Origin: Chaetoderma sp. LZ-2023a
Lineage: Eukaryota; Mollusca; Caudofoveata; Chaetodermatida; Chaetodermatidae
Direction of reading: 5' to 3'
Length of the DNA: 64,000 bases
Assembly (NCBI GenBank): GCA_034401795.1
Contig: CM067374.1
Location: 92,875,222 to 92,939,221 of the forward strand
A program made the translations under genes and the position numbers. The notes beneath the pieces are model-generated. The model had not been told where the DNA came from. It ran no database searches and saw only the letters and a list, made by a program, of their open reading frames with translations. This document shows positions 1 to 12,952 of the stretch, piece by piece (positions within the stretch are counted from its first letter, which is position 1; each line of letters begins with the position of its first letter).

Positions 1-1440
1 GTTGAAGATAAGACCCGAGACCCTATAAAAGATGATCTGCCAGCACCTCATAATCCTTAGTCTTTGGATTCTGCCATTCCTCCACTGTATCCTACTTGAA
101 AAGAGCGGAAAATTATTGATCAGGAACAGAAGCAGGACTAATGTCAGAGGAGACCAACATGGTTTGATAGAAAAAAGGGGGATTCAATGACTACATTGAT
201 TGTACCTTATATGTAAGAAATCTGCTACCTAAGACATGCATGAGGCTAGCTATACCCATCCCCACCCCTGATAGAGTCGAGATTATATAGAAGCGCTTAA
301 GCATGACTGCTAGGACCAGAATAAACCTGCAGAATCTTATTTTACAAATCTAATTTTAAAACAAAGCTAGTATGATATGAGCCCAATTGTTAATATCTTT
401 ATCAGATGATTAAACAGGAAAGAAGTCCATCAAACATGTGACCAGATCAATGATGGATAAGGACAAAGGACTGAAACTACACAGAAGGGTGAAAGGAAAA
501 AACCATATTCCACAATCCATGCGAAGGCAATGACCCAATCATCTTGGTTAGGCCCCCTTGAGGAATTTATTTAATAATGCCTGGGAAAGATAGAATTTAG
601 AAGAATAAAAATAGGCTTGAATAGATAAGGCTGAGAAAACAGCTCCATATGAAAATAACAGAAATAGACATATCACTAGACAAATAAAAAGATCAAAATT
701 TCTACTGAACTCGAGAAAGGAGCGGTGTAAATCTTGATAAGACAAAAAAGATTTTGTTATTGTGACAAGCTTACATTCACCCATAGATATGCTTCATCAT
801 GGCGAGGGATCCTACTGATAGAAAAGAAAGACTGAAAAACTATGTTAAAAATAAATCCGGCCAAATATGATACTAAAAGATAGCAAACCACTATTCACAA
901 TTAAAATAATAAAGACTGACGTACTTATTTGCAGATTGATATTAGGAGAATCGAAAGATGATTGATTCCAATTTTTTGAGAGAACAGGTCGAAAGAGGGA
1001 GGTTGATAGGAAGAAACTAATACATGAGAAGATTCAGGAGCAAAACGAAATCTAGAGAAATCAAAACGACAAAAGAACTGCTAGGATCATAAGAAAAAAT
1101 AAAATTATTCCTAGAAGATAAATACGAAGAGTTGGGTGTACACAAGGTTTCGAAGGATGAGGATAAGTGGATGGTTCAGCCATTGCACTAAGAGCAACTA
1201 ATACAGAATTAAATAATTAAAAATAAGAGCCCCTGAAATAGGGCATTTAAATTGTCAAACGTGATTTAGAAACAAACAATACCAGCAAAACAACAGAAGT
1301 GAATTGATTTGGCATACCTAAACCAGAAGTTTAATTATAATCAGTTGCTATACCATAAAAATTGAGGGTTATAATCTAGGTAATAATACTGAGCACAGGA
1401 CAATTAGGCCTTATGTTCATCTCTTCTTCATTTATCTCTA
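1..1440. other. Intergenic, purine-rich, no gene recognised
   Basis: The stretch is rich in A and G on the plus strand and broken by stops in all frames. Short open frames, such as one on the minus strand at 548-784, show no family motif, and I see no splice signals that would make them exons. It may be an old degraded element, since it lies downstream of the CR1-like fossil on the minus strand, but no sequence feature proves it. Confidence 0.5.
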
Positions 1441-1451
1441 TGCCTGTGGCG

Positions 1452-1690
1452 TCACTTCTGGTCATGGGTTGCGTGTACGGTGTAGTCATGCATTGTCTCT
1501 TAACTATGCCAAAGCCTACCTAAACCATTTTCAAATGTTTTAAGAGATGGTGTGGAAACAACATGTTCAGACAAAACATTTCACAGTTTGCACACCCCCT
1601 TAGAGAGAAATTTTTTCTAACTAGGTTAGTTCTCTCCCTCTTCTGGTAGACTTTCAGATGATTTCCACGAGTAATAGTCCATTTGCAAGC
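1452..1690 (-). pseudogene. CR1-like LINE, C-terminal end of reverse transcriptase ORF
   Basis: Read on the minus strand, the stretch gives the characteristic C-terminus of CR1-type LINE proteins in two adjoining frames. One frame reads KRERTNLVRKNFSLR, preceded by TRGNHLKVY; after a one-base shift near 1588 the second reads SEHVVSTPSLKTFENGL, followed by GRLWHS. In intact relatives this is the segment after the thumb, with a conserved R-FF-R--N-WN-LP core. There is an in-frame stop where the tryptophan of the WN motif is expected. I found no RT core upstream (higher coordinates), so this is a short fossil. The family call is from recalled motif similarity. Confidence 0.72.
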
Positions 1691-2748
1691 AGAATGTTAT
1701 ATTTGACTATAACAATTATTCGATTGAGAGCCGATAGAATGATTCGTCATAGCCTGGGTACGTGCTCTATATATCCAATTTCGCCCAAGTTAAGTACCCG
1801 CAGAAAGAATTTCCAAAATGAGGAGAGATTAGATTATACATTAAGTAGGAAAAAACCCATCTTAGGGCTAATAAAAGGGGCTGATAGTCAAGAACTTTCC
1901 TGATCCAAAGGCTATGCTTGCTACTAAAACACTGATATCAACACACATCTCTGATATAGTAAAACTTGGTCATCAAAGTTTGTAGTGTTTACTATCAAAA
2001 TATTAACCATTTAACTCTCGAAGTTATTAGTCATAAGTTGCAACTGAAATAAGTTGAATCTGAATGAGTACCAGCAAATATGGGAGTTGCGTATTTACTT
2101 ATAAACCCATAAATAGGTCGCACATTTATGCTCAATTTACACGTTCTAAAAAAATTTGCGCGCACTATATACAAGGATAAAGCTTATTTTCCTCTGAATT
2201 TTTAAACATCTTAACGTCTGAAGATACCACGAAAAAACCCCTGCACAAATCTTGTCACCTCGCGGCTATGCTTAATGTGTACCTCAAAACATCATTCGCA
2301 GAAGTGAAATTATTAAATTGAACAGCCTAAATATTGCGTATCCTTTAATAAAGATTGTTTTTTCCATCAAATTTAATCCTAACTTGACATAAATGTCGTC
2401 TTTATAATATATAAATCAGAATCACGTGATAAACACATGATATATAAATCACATGATATTATCTGACCAGATCAGGTTAAAGTTAATTTTTAATGAAGTA
2501 TCTTAAGCGAGTACTCGGATATAGTTATCCTGGAATCGGAAATTCGGCAGTGAGATCTACGCTTCTCGTCAGCGCCTCCAAACGGAGATTTACTTTGCCA
2601 CTGACTGGCTCGCTAACATTAGAAGCAGGCTACCAGTTTAATTATCGGCCGTTCAAGGCAATTTTTTTCGAACATCGTATTACGTTTTAGATCATTTTAT
2701 GTTGGTCACTTACATTACAATATAACCAGTAATATATGATAAATTTTA

Positions 2749-2809
2749 TCGCTAGATTTAGAAATCAAGTTAACGCAAGTTTCTCGCTAGATTTACAAAT
2801 CAAGTGAAC
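2749..2809. repeat. Short direct duplication, period 35
   Basis: Two nearly identical 26-bp copies (2749-2774 and 2784-2809) both contain tcgctagattta followed by aaatcaagt and differ at two positions. The flanks (1900-2740 and 2830-3240) are AT-rich and I see no gene in them. Confidence 0.8.
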
Positions 2810-3340
2810 CTGATAATCTGACACAGGCGTAATAGCCTATCTGACAAAAGAGGTTATGTGATTACGAGGATTCAAATCAGTATCGTAAATTTGAACATCC
2901 GGGCATTCCGAGATCGTCCGACATTAAGAGGATATCCCATAGCAACGCAATGTTTACATTTTTCATGAAACTAAGGGCATAGAAAAGACTTGTGTCGAAG
3001 AAACCCGCCGGGTATTAGAAAACATAAAATCTCGAGTAATTTTTATAACATATTAAATAAAAGGTAAAAAGGTTTCACGGCCCATTGCTAGTAATGTAAA
3101 ATTAGCCTGCAAAAACGGCGCCAATTTAAAGCGAAAATCAAATCGCGAATTAATATGATGGTCTTGTCTTTATTGTAATACGACTGACATGACTGATCAT
3201 CATGAAGTAATTGCGAGTTTCATGTTAGTTGGTTAGTAACGGTCCTTAGAAGGACCACCCGCTTTTCTTCAGGGGATGATCGTGGTGTATTCTCGTTGTG
3301 TTCATCTGGTCCACCACGCCTGTTTGCACCACTGTCACAT

Positions 3341-3590
3341 TCTTAATAGAGCCAAAAACTTCCCAACCGGTATATTACATAGTTATGTAGGATACCTTAT
3401 GTAGGATTCGATCCAAACCGGTATGCAGTATACCGTATGTAGGAAAGAATGACGCTCGGAAATACGTACCTAGTCAAAACTCTTAATTGATCCACTAACT
3501 TCCCAACCGGTATGTTACATATGTTATGTAGGATACCTTTCGTAGGAGATGTTCCCAACCCGTATATAGTATACCTTTCGTAGGAACGAG
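3341..3590 (+). repeat. Tandem 140-bp monomers, probable LINE 5' region
   Basis: Two units begin exactly 140 bp apart: tcttaat at 3341 and 3481, and tcccaaccgg at 3361 and 3501. Each unit contains two sub-repeats of the form ccaaccggtat...gtataccttatgtagga, giving four sub-repeats. The array ends about 250 bp before ORF1 of the following LINE. Tandem monomers that carry promoter activity are known from the 5' ends of some mammalian L1 elements; that role here is inferred from position only. Confidence 0.75.
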
Positions 3591-3843
3591 CCTCGTGGTT
3601 AAAATAGGATCAGTTATTGACTTCACCTGGCTTGTAATGCGAAGCTGGTGCCATTTTTTTTCAACTTGGTCACAACGAACTTTCTGTTCATATTCACGTA
3701 AATTATAAACAATTTACAGAAGTACTATGGCTTATTCAACAAAGACTGCTTGTACTGTGGTATTCATGAAAAATCAAATGTGGATGTAGCTTCACAAGAT
3801 TATGGAATGAATAGGACGCGTGTCAGGTCGCGTGTCAGCGCCC

Positions 3844-5440
3844 ATGCAGCCAGTGTTACCTGACGAACGGACAAAGATTGACAGCACGGCAATGCTGCAA
3901 TCCAATGTAGCGGTTTCTAACGCACCTCACCAGGGCAAACCTTATGTGTCCGTGAACGTATCGGATAACTTAACTATACCAATATACACCTCTAATCATG
4001 TACCTGTTAGTAGAACAACGGCAACAACCACAACAACAACACTAACGGTGACATGTATACCGATGACGTCATCATTCGCAACTGTACCTACAGAATCTGT
4101 TAATTACTACAGGCATAATAAATCTAACGGTGAGCTAATATCTTTAGACTCGGGTATGAATTGCCCACCGGCAACGCATTACGCTGGACAGACAGGGTAC
4201 CCGGGTTATATATACGTGACAACAGGGGGCCCGTCGAGCATGGGCCAGATAGATGTAAAAAATGCCTATCAAACGAGTTCAGATCTGTTTTCGTCATACC
4301 CGGGATCTAAACACCAGGACCAATATACTCCCTCAGTATTACCGTTGTACAATATGTTCAATGAACGCAACAACGATTATGTACACGATTATGAACCAGC
4401 ACTTTCGGAGCAACATACAAATAGGCCTATTGGTAGTACTGCTGGTCCGAGTGAGCTGAATCACACGACAACCAGTGACAATTCCATGACTCGAATTATG
4501 TTCGAACAATTGAACTCCATGCATATAATGCTAAGTAAAAATCTACCTAAGCTTGATAAACTTGATAACGTTGAGGTGAAAATGGATAAATTGAAAAATT
4601 AATTAAAACATGTAAATACACAAGTAACAATGATTAAAAATGACTTGAAAATAGCTAACGAAAAGGTGAACTCTCTTGAAGAAGCAGTACAATTTGTAAG
4701 TGACAATTATGATGATATAACAAAAGACAACCAGGTTCTGAAACGTGATGTTCATTCTTTAAAAATCCAAATAGATGATAGTAATGATAGCGTCCATAGC
4801 CGACTTCATCAGTTAGAAGGAAACCTGTCAAAATTAAGTGTGCCTTCATCAGTTCAAGGTTTAGAACATGTACAAAAGCTGGCGGCTAGTATTGAACAAC
4901 TGCAGGAAGCGCATTTGGATTTGCAGACGCGCAATATGCTCAACAATCTACTTTTCTCAGGTATTCCGGAATCTACCACAAGTGAAACTGAACAACTGAT
5001 CAAAAACTTCATAAAAGATCGTTTGAACATCCACATAGATATCAATTTTGAACGCGTCCACAGGATTGGCCCCACGTCGAATGCACGCGGACTCGGGTCG
5101 CCCAAGAACAATCGTGGCACGGTTCAGCTCTTAAGGACAGGGAAATGGTATTGCGAGCGGCACCACATTCATTACGAGGTCTTCCGTATGGCATAAATGT
5201 ACAATATCCACGTGAAATAATGGAGAGACGGAAGCCACTTATACCAGTTTTCCGTGAAGCTAGGTCTCGGGGAGCCAGATGTAGCTTCATTGCCGATCGC
5301 CTGTTTATTAATGGTGAACGAATATCAACACACCAAAAAAGACAAAAGACAGAACCGGAACCTCGCCCCGAATCTACACGTACTCAGCGCGCACAAACTG
5401 CCCAAGCCCAGGGAAACCAGGCCGGACGATGCGGGTGACC
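3844..5440 (+). pseudogene. LINE ORF1, L1-ORF1p-like RNA-binding protein
   Basis: The first in-frame ATG is at 3844; the frame is open further upstream to a TGA at 3808. Residues 1 to about 220 are low complexity and Ser/Thr-rich. A coiled-coil-like stretch rich in K, L, D and E follows, then the RRM-type core seen in L1 ORF1p proteins: RNMLNNLLFSGIPES, then NFERVHRIGPTS. Two lesions are visible. A TAA at 4600-4602 interrupts an otherwise continuous frame that resumes directly (LKHVNTQV). A frameshift lies near 5120-5145, after which the C-terminal domain continues in the frame starting near 5145 (VLRAAPHSLRGLPYG, then ERRKPLIPVFREAR). The product would bind LINE RNA; this copy cannot make it in full. 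Confidence 0.8.
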
Positions 5441-5535
5441 ATGCGGCTGCTGACACAACAATAGACATAAATGTAACCTTGATTGCGCACAAACGATCCT
5501 GCAAGCGCACGCACCAGAACAGCGTGAACTCTACC

Positions 5536-5617
5536 ACTGATGCTGTTGTTGCTACTGATACTGCTGCTTCTTCTAATACTACTACCACCACTGCTGCTAC
5601 TACTACCGCCACTGCTC

Positions 5618-5712
<95 letters not shown>

Positions 5713-5773
5713 GCCGCTACTATTACTACTGCCGCTACCACTTCCGATACCACACCCGCTACTGCCGCCACTA

Positions 5774-5825
<52 letters not shown>

Positions 5826-5827
5826 AG

Positions 5828-5892
<65 letters not shown>

Positions 5893-6126
5893 GCTACCAC
5901 TACTACCATTACTGCTGCTGCTGCTACTGCTGGTCGTGATGATGGTGATGATGATGATGATGATGATGATGGTGGTGGTGATGGTAATGATGCTATTGCT
6001 AGTGTTACCACTTCTGCGACTCCTACCATTATTACCGCTACTGCTTCTTCTACTGCTACTTCCACTGCTGCTGCTACTGCTACTTCTACTTCTACTGCTA
6101 CTGATATCTCTAATGATAGTAATAAT

Positions 6127-6173
<47 letters not shown>

Positions 6174-6200
6174 TGGTGATGGTGATGATGATAATAATTA
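5536..6200 (+). repeat. Compound trinucleotide microsatellite inside LINE
   Basis: Long runs of ACT (about 5617-5710 and 5830-5890), GCT (about 5790-5825), GAT (5938-5985) and AAT (6118-6172), with imperfect links. It sits between ORF1 and ORF2 of the LINE. Because the unit is three bases, reading frames on both strands stay open and give poly-Thr, poly-Leu, poly-Val or poly-Ala translations. These are artefacts of the repeat. Confidence 0.95.
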
Positions 6201-6309
6201 TAATAATGTCTGCGGCGACGTATCTAGTATATTTTCCAGCTCTGAGCAGAATGATGATAGTGTCACTATAAAGACCGCTACCGCTAAAGGTTATCTTAAC
6301 TGTTTCTGC

Positions 6310-9300
6310 TAAATGTCTGCGGACTGGTATCTAAATTAAAAAGCCCTGATTGTGAAGAATATTTCGCCCATTACGATCTTATTTGTCTAACAGAAACTAA
6401 GTTAGGAAAATACGACCAGCTTGATGTCAAGGGTTTTATAAGCTACACAAGAATCCGAAAACGTTGCAAAATAAAATCAGGCTGTATAGCTTTATTAATC
6501 AAAGAATGGTTGGTAGAATATATTACTGTAATTGATAGTAATTCGGAGAACAGTCTGTGGTTCAAGTTAAGTCAAAATGTTCTCGGTCAAAAGGCACTCT
6601 GTGGTATATTATGTCCCGCCGGAAAGCACCGAATACTCAGACATATCAATGTTTGATACAGTAGAACAAGAAATTATTACAAACCTAGACGAAATATATC
6701 AGCCGATCATTCTACTAGGTGACCTAAATGCCCACACAAGCCAGTTGAGCGACCTTATTGAAGCTGACGTAGAAGACGAGAAAGAAGTTATGTTTTATGC
6801 TGATTATAATGTTCCTCTCACTCAGAATGAAAATAGGAATTTGGCTGCTTTTGGAATTCCACTGGAAAGAATGTCAAGCGTAATAAAAGAAATAATTACG
6901 GAAAACGTCTAGTTGAAATGTGCAAAAATTTAAACGTTTGTATAGTTAACGGGATAGTTGGAACTGATAGTGATATAGGAAGAACTACTTGTAAAGATGC
7001 TAGCATTGTTGATTATTGTATCGCATCTCCATGTGTTTTCCCGCTAATATATAATTTTGAAGTTCTTGAGTACAATGAAATGTTATCAGATATTCATAAC
7101 CCTATAAGCATTGCGTTTAAAGCAAATACAGATTGTAAAATAACATGTTATGATGACATAAAGGTATTCCAATCAAAGCCAAGGTGTCATGATGATAAAG
7201 TCGGAGTCTTTTCAGAAAATATTGATCATATCGCTGTTGGCGCCATCCTCCATCGCCTTGACGAAATGGCCGCTGAGCAAGAAATAGACGCGGCAAGTGT
7301 TAACAGCATTGTTTCAGAAATCACGTCACTACTGACTACAGCGGGCAGGGCGGCCGGGTGTGTGAATGATGGCACCAGCAGAAGATATCGTCCTAGAACA
7401 AATAGTAAGCCCTGGTTTGGACAGGCTTGCAGAAGCAAAAGAAGGGAATTTTACAAAGCAAAGCGGGAATCTCTAAAAAAAAAATAATGATATTAACAGG
7501 GAAAGAAAAAAAGAAGCTAGTAAAATTTACAAAAAAGAGATAAACAGACAACGTAACTTATATTTTAATAAATTTGCGAACAAACTGCATGATACTAGAA
7601 TACACGACCCTAAAACATTTTGGAAAATTATCAACAAACCTACAGCTGAAACGCAGGAAATTCCAACACAAGTCCAATTAGAGGATTTAGTTACACACTT
7701 CAGCAAGCTAAACGAGGCACCTGATGGCGATGACCCTATAGACTTTCATCTATTAGCAACTCTAAATAGTACCGAATCGCTAAACAATCCGTTTACTGAA
7801 GAAGAAATTACAATTGCAATTAATCGACTGAAAAATAATAAAGCATGCGGTATAGATCAAACTATAAATGAATTCTTAAAGCATTCACGCGTATGTATGT
7901 TGCAAATTTACATAAGTGTTCAATATTATCTTAAAATCCGGTCACATCTCAGCAGAATGGCCGAAAGGCAGTATATTGCCATTATATAAAAGCTAGGGCT
8001 CATTATCGGATCCTGATAACTACAGGGAGATTACTCTTCTAAATTGCTTCTGCAAGCTTTTCACCACTGTTATAAACAATCGACTAACTAAATATGTAGA
8101 TGATATCCAGTTAATTGGAGAAGAGCAGGCGGGTTTTCGTGCCGGATATTCCACTGTTGATCACATTTTTGTATTAAAGGCTTTAATTGATTTATACCTA
8201 TCGAAACGAAAGCATCTATACCGTACTTTTGTAGACTATAAAAACGCATTTGATGCGGTAAACAGAACCTTCCTATGGATGAAACTGTTGGACAATAATA
8301 TTAGTGGAAAACTGTTTTTACTAGTATGTAACTTGTACAATCAAGCCAAATCATGTATCAGAAATCCTGGAAATAACAAATTATCTGATTTCTTTCTACG
8401 TGACACAGGTGTAAGACAAGGTGAAAACTTGTCTCCGCTACTTTTTTCCATGTTCCTAAATGAATTAGAGAAAACGATCTCGACATCCTATACTGGCCTG
8501 CCCTATGTTTCCCAAGTATCCGATACTACATTCCCCGACGACCCTGAATTATGTTTAAAGCTATTTATTCTCTTTTATGCGGACGACACGATCATAATGG
8601 CAGAAACGCCACAAGAATTTCAGAGCGCCTTATATGCTCTAAGTGAGTACTGCTATACCTGGAAATTGTCTGTAAATGTTTCAAAAACCAAATGCATAAT
8701 TTTTTCTAGGGGCAAGGTCCGAAAGGTGTTTAAATTCACACTTTGTAATGAGGATGTAGAGATCGTCTCTGAATACCTTTATTTGTGAGTTAAATTCGCT
8801 TATAACGGTACATTTACCAGAGCTATTAAGCACTTATACCATAAGGCCAGCAGAGCAATGTTTGCCTTGCTCACAAAGGCTAAAAGCTCTCCATTTACCA
8901 ATTGACCTACAATTGAACCTTTTTGAACATATGATCACACCGATTTTAATATATGGTTCTGAAGTATGGGGTTTCGAGAATATCGCATTGATTGAAAAAT
9001 TACATAAAAGATTTTGCAAAATTCTTCTAGGCATAAAAACGTCAACGCATACGGCAATGGTCTATGGGGAGTTTGGACAATTGCCCCTCAGTATAAAAAT
9101 TAATATAAGAATGATAACATACTGGGGAAAATTGTTAGTGGAAATGACGGTAAAATAGCTACAAGACTGTATACGCTATTGTATAATCCTTTCCGTAATG
9201 ATACCTTTAAATGGCCCTGGATTAGTCATATAAAAAACACTGCTGGATAATGCAGGGCTTTCATTTGTATGGCGTAGCCAAAATTCTGGTCAGTTAGACT

Positions 9301-9580
9301 GGATAAAATTAAGCATAAAACAGCAGCTCTCTGACGAATATATCCAGAGCTGGAGAGGGGAAATCTTCCATAGCAGCACATGTACCAGCTATAGGATTTT
9401 CAATGAAAATTTCCAATTTGGAAGTTATTTAATATCGCTACCTCAGAAATTCTCAAGATTACTTTGTAAATTCAGAATGAGTAACCACAGGCTACCTGTA
9501 GAACGCGGAAAATATGAAAATCCACTACCTCGAAACGAGCGAGTGTGCACAATATGTGCTCAGAAATCAAAAGTTATGTT
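6310..9580 (+). pseudogene. LINE ORF2: APE-type endonuclease and reverse transcriptase
   Basis: The endonuclease reads from LNVCGLVSKLKSPD and DLICLTETK (about 6310-6400), through IILLGDLNAH (about 6705), TTCKDASIVDYCI (about 6985) and MLSDIHNPISI (about 7080), the last matching the SDH-like C-terminal motif. The RT follows: PDNYREITLLNC (about 8010), EEQAGFRAGYSTVDH (about 8127), GVRQGENLSPLLFSMF (about 8409) and the catalytic box LFYADDTIIMAE (about 8571). Frameshifts fall near 6600, 6865, at an A9 run near 7477, and near 7900. In-frame stops occur near 7993 (TAG) and 8786 (TGA for the usual Gly of YLYLG). The C-terminal segment reads ILIYGSEVWGFENIA (about 8950), then CTICAQ near 9550. The protein would nick target DNA and copy LINE RNA. 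Confidence 0.88.
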
Positions 9581-9764
9581 TATGAATCGGTGGCACTGGC
9601 TGATTTGTTGGCAAAATTCGTCAGAGTAAAAGCGCAAATTCACTACAATCCAAAACAATGTTGTATGCAACCCATGTAACACAACAATTGCCAACCAATC
9701 GGGTGCGAAATCGACTAGTGGAAGCGAGGTCTTTGTCTTTCTTCTGTAAACCCACCCCTATAAT

Positions 9765-9935
9765 GGTCATGCGCCTGAGAAAACGGTATCTGCAATGGTC
9801 TTACGGGACGACGATTTGCATGCATGGAGGGGGCTATTTTCTGGAAGCGTGTAACTGGAATGACCGGTAAGGTAACCGAACCGGCCATTCCGGTGGAGGT
9901 CTTTCGGAAGTGGTCTCCTCGTTGCGTGTAAATGT
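9765..9935. repeat. Family A MITE, diverged copy
   Basis: The core reads aactggaatgaccgg...ccggccattccggtgg, a decayed form of the palindrome seen intact at 55155, 59561 and 16072. The leading motif tgcaatggtcttac matches the tgcagtggtcttg of other copies. No clear TTAA ends remain. Confidence 0.6.
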
Positions 9936-10169
9936 ACACAGGCTCAGTACAAATTCCCAAATTCTTGATGATAATAATAATAATTAGGTGCCTTAGGTAG
10001 AATATGTAATTTGGGCCTAATTAAAATTAATAAACTGCTCACAGTGTTGGATTGGCTATCAGGAAGAGCGGTTGATGATTTGAGGCGACAACTTGATCTT
10101 TCAACATAGTTACCCTCGCCACCCCTCGCCACCCCCACCCACGCAAGAGGGTATTGTAATAGGGTCTGT

Positions 10170-10271
<102 letters not shown>

Positions 10272-10639
10272 CTGATTTATCAAAAACTACTAATCTGATC
10301 AGGCTCAAATCTTTACACAATAAAGATGCTGGTCTTGAAAGAGGATTTCCCCAGATTGGGTGTGATCCAACTTAAAATACATGGATCCGGGATCGGATCA
10401 AATCCTGGATCAATGAATTTCTCTAAAACTAACGATTAGATTTTGGCTAAATTGTAACACGAGAAAGTGGGTTACTATACATTCTTGAGGTATTTCTGCC
10501 GTTATATGGAGAAGGCTATCGAGATGATTTTTTTCCTCCTTTATAGGGTCTACGTCGTTTGCTTATTCCATCTTTAGTGGGAGGCCCATTATAGATACAG
10601 AGGGGTGTAGTAAGGGGCGGGAGCAGAGATACGCCCACC

Positions 10640-11470
10640 TTAATGATTATTCACAGCACTGCAGTTTTAGCCATTGCGCAAGCCAATAATACCAGCTACA
10701 ACATTAGCTGGTTAAATAAAAAATATTGCCTGAATGAATTGACAGCCTAAAACAAGATAAAAACAGCAAGGCTGAATTAGTCGAGATTTTGAACTAATGT
10801 CGCTTTAATGATTATTCGCTGCATTGCAGTTTTGACAATTATGCTAGACAATTATAGCACCCAGAAGGAGAATCGCTGATTTCAAAACACTCAAAAACGC
10901 AATTTGGCAGTCAATTATTGAATGGTGATGCAATGGATAGTTAGTTGCGCATTCGGCATCCGTCCTCTTAATCAGATATTGCAACAAGCAAAGGTGTTTA
11001 GAAACACCTTAGTGGTGATTAATCTGGTAATACGATTACATATCACTTTTGCACCCAAACCTTTATCATACTTAAAAACAATCATTGCTGCTAGTACAGA
11101 GATACATTTACTTTACATTTCTATTTTAACAGAATGACGAGAAAAGTTTTGTATTTATACATGTATGTGCACCAGCTGTCAGTCGGGGGTATTGAAGGTG
11201 TTAAGCATCGATGACTCTTCATCTAGTCATATTTGCAGTAAATCAGATTTCAAGTAAATCAGGCTTGCTAGCTGTCAGTCAATATTGATTACTGGCTATA
11301 GTGATCTGATCGCGTGAGCGATGGATGCGCAATCTGATTGGCTGAACGATAGACGCGCAATTATAAATAAGGGCTGTAGCGCTAGACGCTCATAAATTAT
11401 GGATTACCCATGACGCGATGGACGCACATAAACTATAGGCAGCTGTTCTAAATATTGATTATTGCCACAT
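10640..11470. repeat. Satellite-like family F, diverged copies
   Basis: The segment at 11278-11470 repeats the motifs aatattgattat, ctgattggctga and gatagacgc followed by cataaatta, which recur in more regular form at 41010-41440. A separate internal duplication, aatgattattcacagca versus aatgattattcgctgca, lies at about 10642 and 10806. I see no gene between 10380 and 12230. Confidence 0.6.
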
Positions 11471-12239
11471 ATAATAGTTGTACTATTGGCTACCTGTATG
11501 CCAATTATTGTAACAGTCAAAAGTGGCACACACACAACTTGACAAATTGAACCTATACATCATCAGTTATTGAATATTAGCAGAAAATTCCAGTGCCACT
11601 TTTTGGCATCTAACCTCTTAATTATTGATTATTGGAACATGCCAAAAGTGACAGCCGTATTGTAAAATCTGAATTGTTTGAAATGCATATTGTTGGACAT
11701 AAAAGATTACACCGCATTCTCATTTTGAATTCAGTATGAGAAGGGCTAGAGGGTCAAGCCGTGGCCACAACCATAACGTCGGTTGCCCTTTTTTTAGCGT
11801 GCAATAACGGGCGGCCGACATAATAGATGGACAATTACCGATGATAGAGACCACTGATGTTATCGTTGAAACGATCGCACAAATTAGTCTTGAATCATTA
11901 TGGCCGTTACAGGCCCCAATGGCGCTCGAGAGCATTGATCGGTCGACAAGATGACATCAATGATTTCTACCACAGATTTGGGAATGATGGTGTGCCGGGC
12001 CAAGATTGGCTGCGGCTAGGGTCGGCGAGACTGCTATATATTTGCATGTCTTGCGCAAACGTGGTTCACCTTTTTACTTTTTTTTTAGGCTTGGTTGGTG
12101 GTTTGCGCAAGATAGTACAAGCATGAATATTAGATATTAGTTAGAGTACAAGCATGAATATTAGATATGAGTTAGAAGTTTTAGTTTTTGATTGGCTCTT
12201 ACAAGTCACGTGTGTGCGAGGGCCGGTGCGTAATTGCCC

Positions 12240-12420
12240 ATATAAGAAGTACCAAAAAAGGGGCGTGTGTCTCCTTCACTCCTCGTTGCCTCTCTCCACC
12301 CAGGAGTATCATTGGGTACCGGTGTAAAAACTGTAGAGGTTACCAATAATAGACTGAAATAAACCCAGCCTAGAATGTCGTGAATGGGACCTGGAATCTG
12401 GGTCTCGATAGACGCCAATC
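12240..12420 (+). repeat. SINE-like element, family E
   Basis: Contains ttgcctctctccacccagg, gggtaccggtgtaaaaact and, downstream, a conserved tail that includes ccagcctagaatg. The same blocks recur on the minus strand at 50340-50490 and 50595-50705, and a partial match lies at 36890-37045. The centre resembles the conserved domain of a broadly distributed animal SINE superfamily; that link is from memory. Confidence 0.55.
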
Positions 12421-12532
12421 AAACCAATAATAACTTCTGGGCGTGTGTTGGGTCCTGCCGTTACCTAAATATAGTGGACCTCTGGGTGCACTTTTCTGTC
12501 CAAACCGAAGCCAACATTTGCCAATAAACAGC

Positions 12533-12700
12533 AACAGTACTCGGTCAAATTAGTTTCAAAATATTCAACAACTTACCTGGATAGTTTTCTGGAAATTGAG
12601 ATTCGGGGAGTGCAGGGTTCGATCAACCCTAACACGGGCAAAGCGTGAGTGGAACTCAGCTAGAGATTGGCGGGGCATAGCTAAAACTAGATTCATCCGC
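12533..12700 (+). repeat. Family B MITE, right half
   Basis: Starts inside the hairpin (aaattagtttcaaaatattc), followed by the box side: ttttctggaaattgag, the GATC stem gggttcgatcaaccc, and ggcggggcatagctaaaac. The left half and TGACGTCA side are missing. Confidence 0.75.
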
Positions 12701-12952
12701 TCCAATCGGTATGTTTAACATACCTGGGATGCATCCATTCAGGATACGAAATATTCCAGTTCTATGCACACACTGTGTCTCATTGAAATTGTACTCTGAA
12801 CCCTGTTAAAAAACGTTCAAACTGATGATAATGTCAGTGAGTGCAGCACTGAAGAGGATGGTAAATGTGATGTTGGTGATAGCGAGGACGACATCTATGG
12901 TGATTATGACGTTGATAGTCATAAACCGTCATGATGTTTATGACACGTGTTC

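Larger units (their letters stand above)
3341..9580 (+). mobile_element. Non-LTR retrotransposon (two-ORF LINE), dead
   Basis: The parts appear in the order of a complete LINE: 5' tandem repeats, ORF1 with coiled coil and L1-ORF1p-like RNA-binding core, a spacer invaded by trinucleotide repeats, then ORF2 with endonuclease and reverse transcriptase. Similarity stops near 9580, in the C-terminal cysteine motif of ORF2 (reads ERVCTICAQ), so the true 3' end is replaced or truncated. Several stops and frameshifts in both ORFs show it cannot move. A minus-strand fragment at 62190-62665 belongs to the same broad family. Confidence 0.85.

Noticed and set aside
5254-6312. 352-codon frame with poly-Thr, poly-Ala and poly-Asn
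   Set aside because: Produced by trinucleotide repeats; equally long frames exist on other frames and the minus strand.
12822-12937. Acidic frame reading SECSTEEDGKCDVGDSEDD
   Set aside because: Looks coding-like but short, no clear acceptor or family, and GAT-rich sequence readily yields acidic frames.
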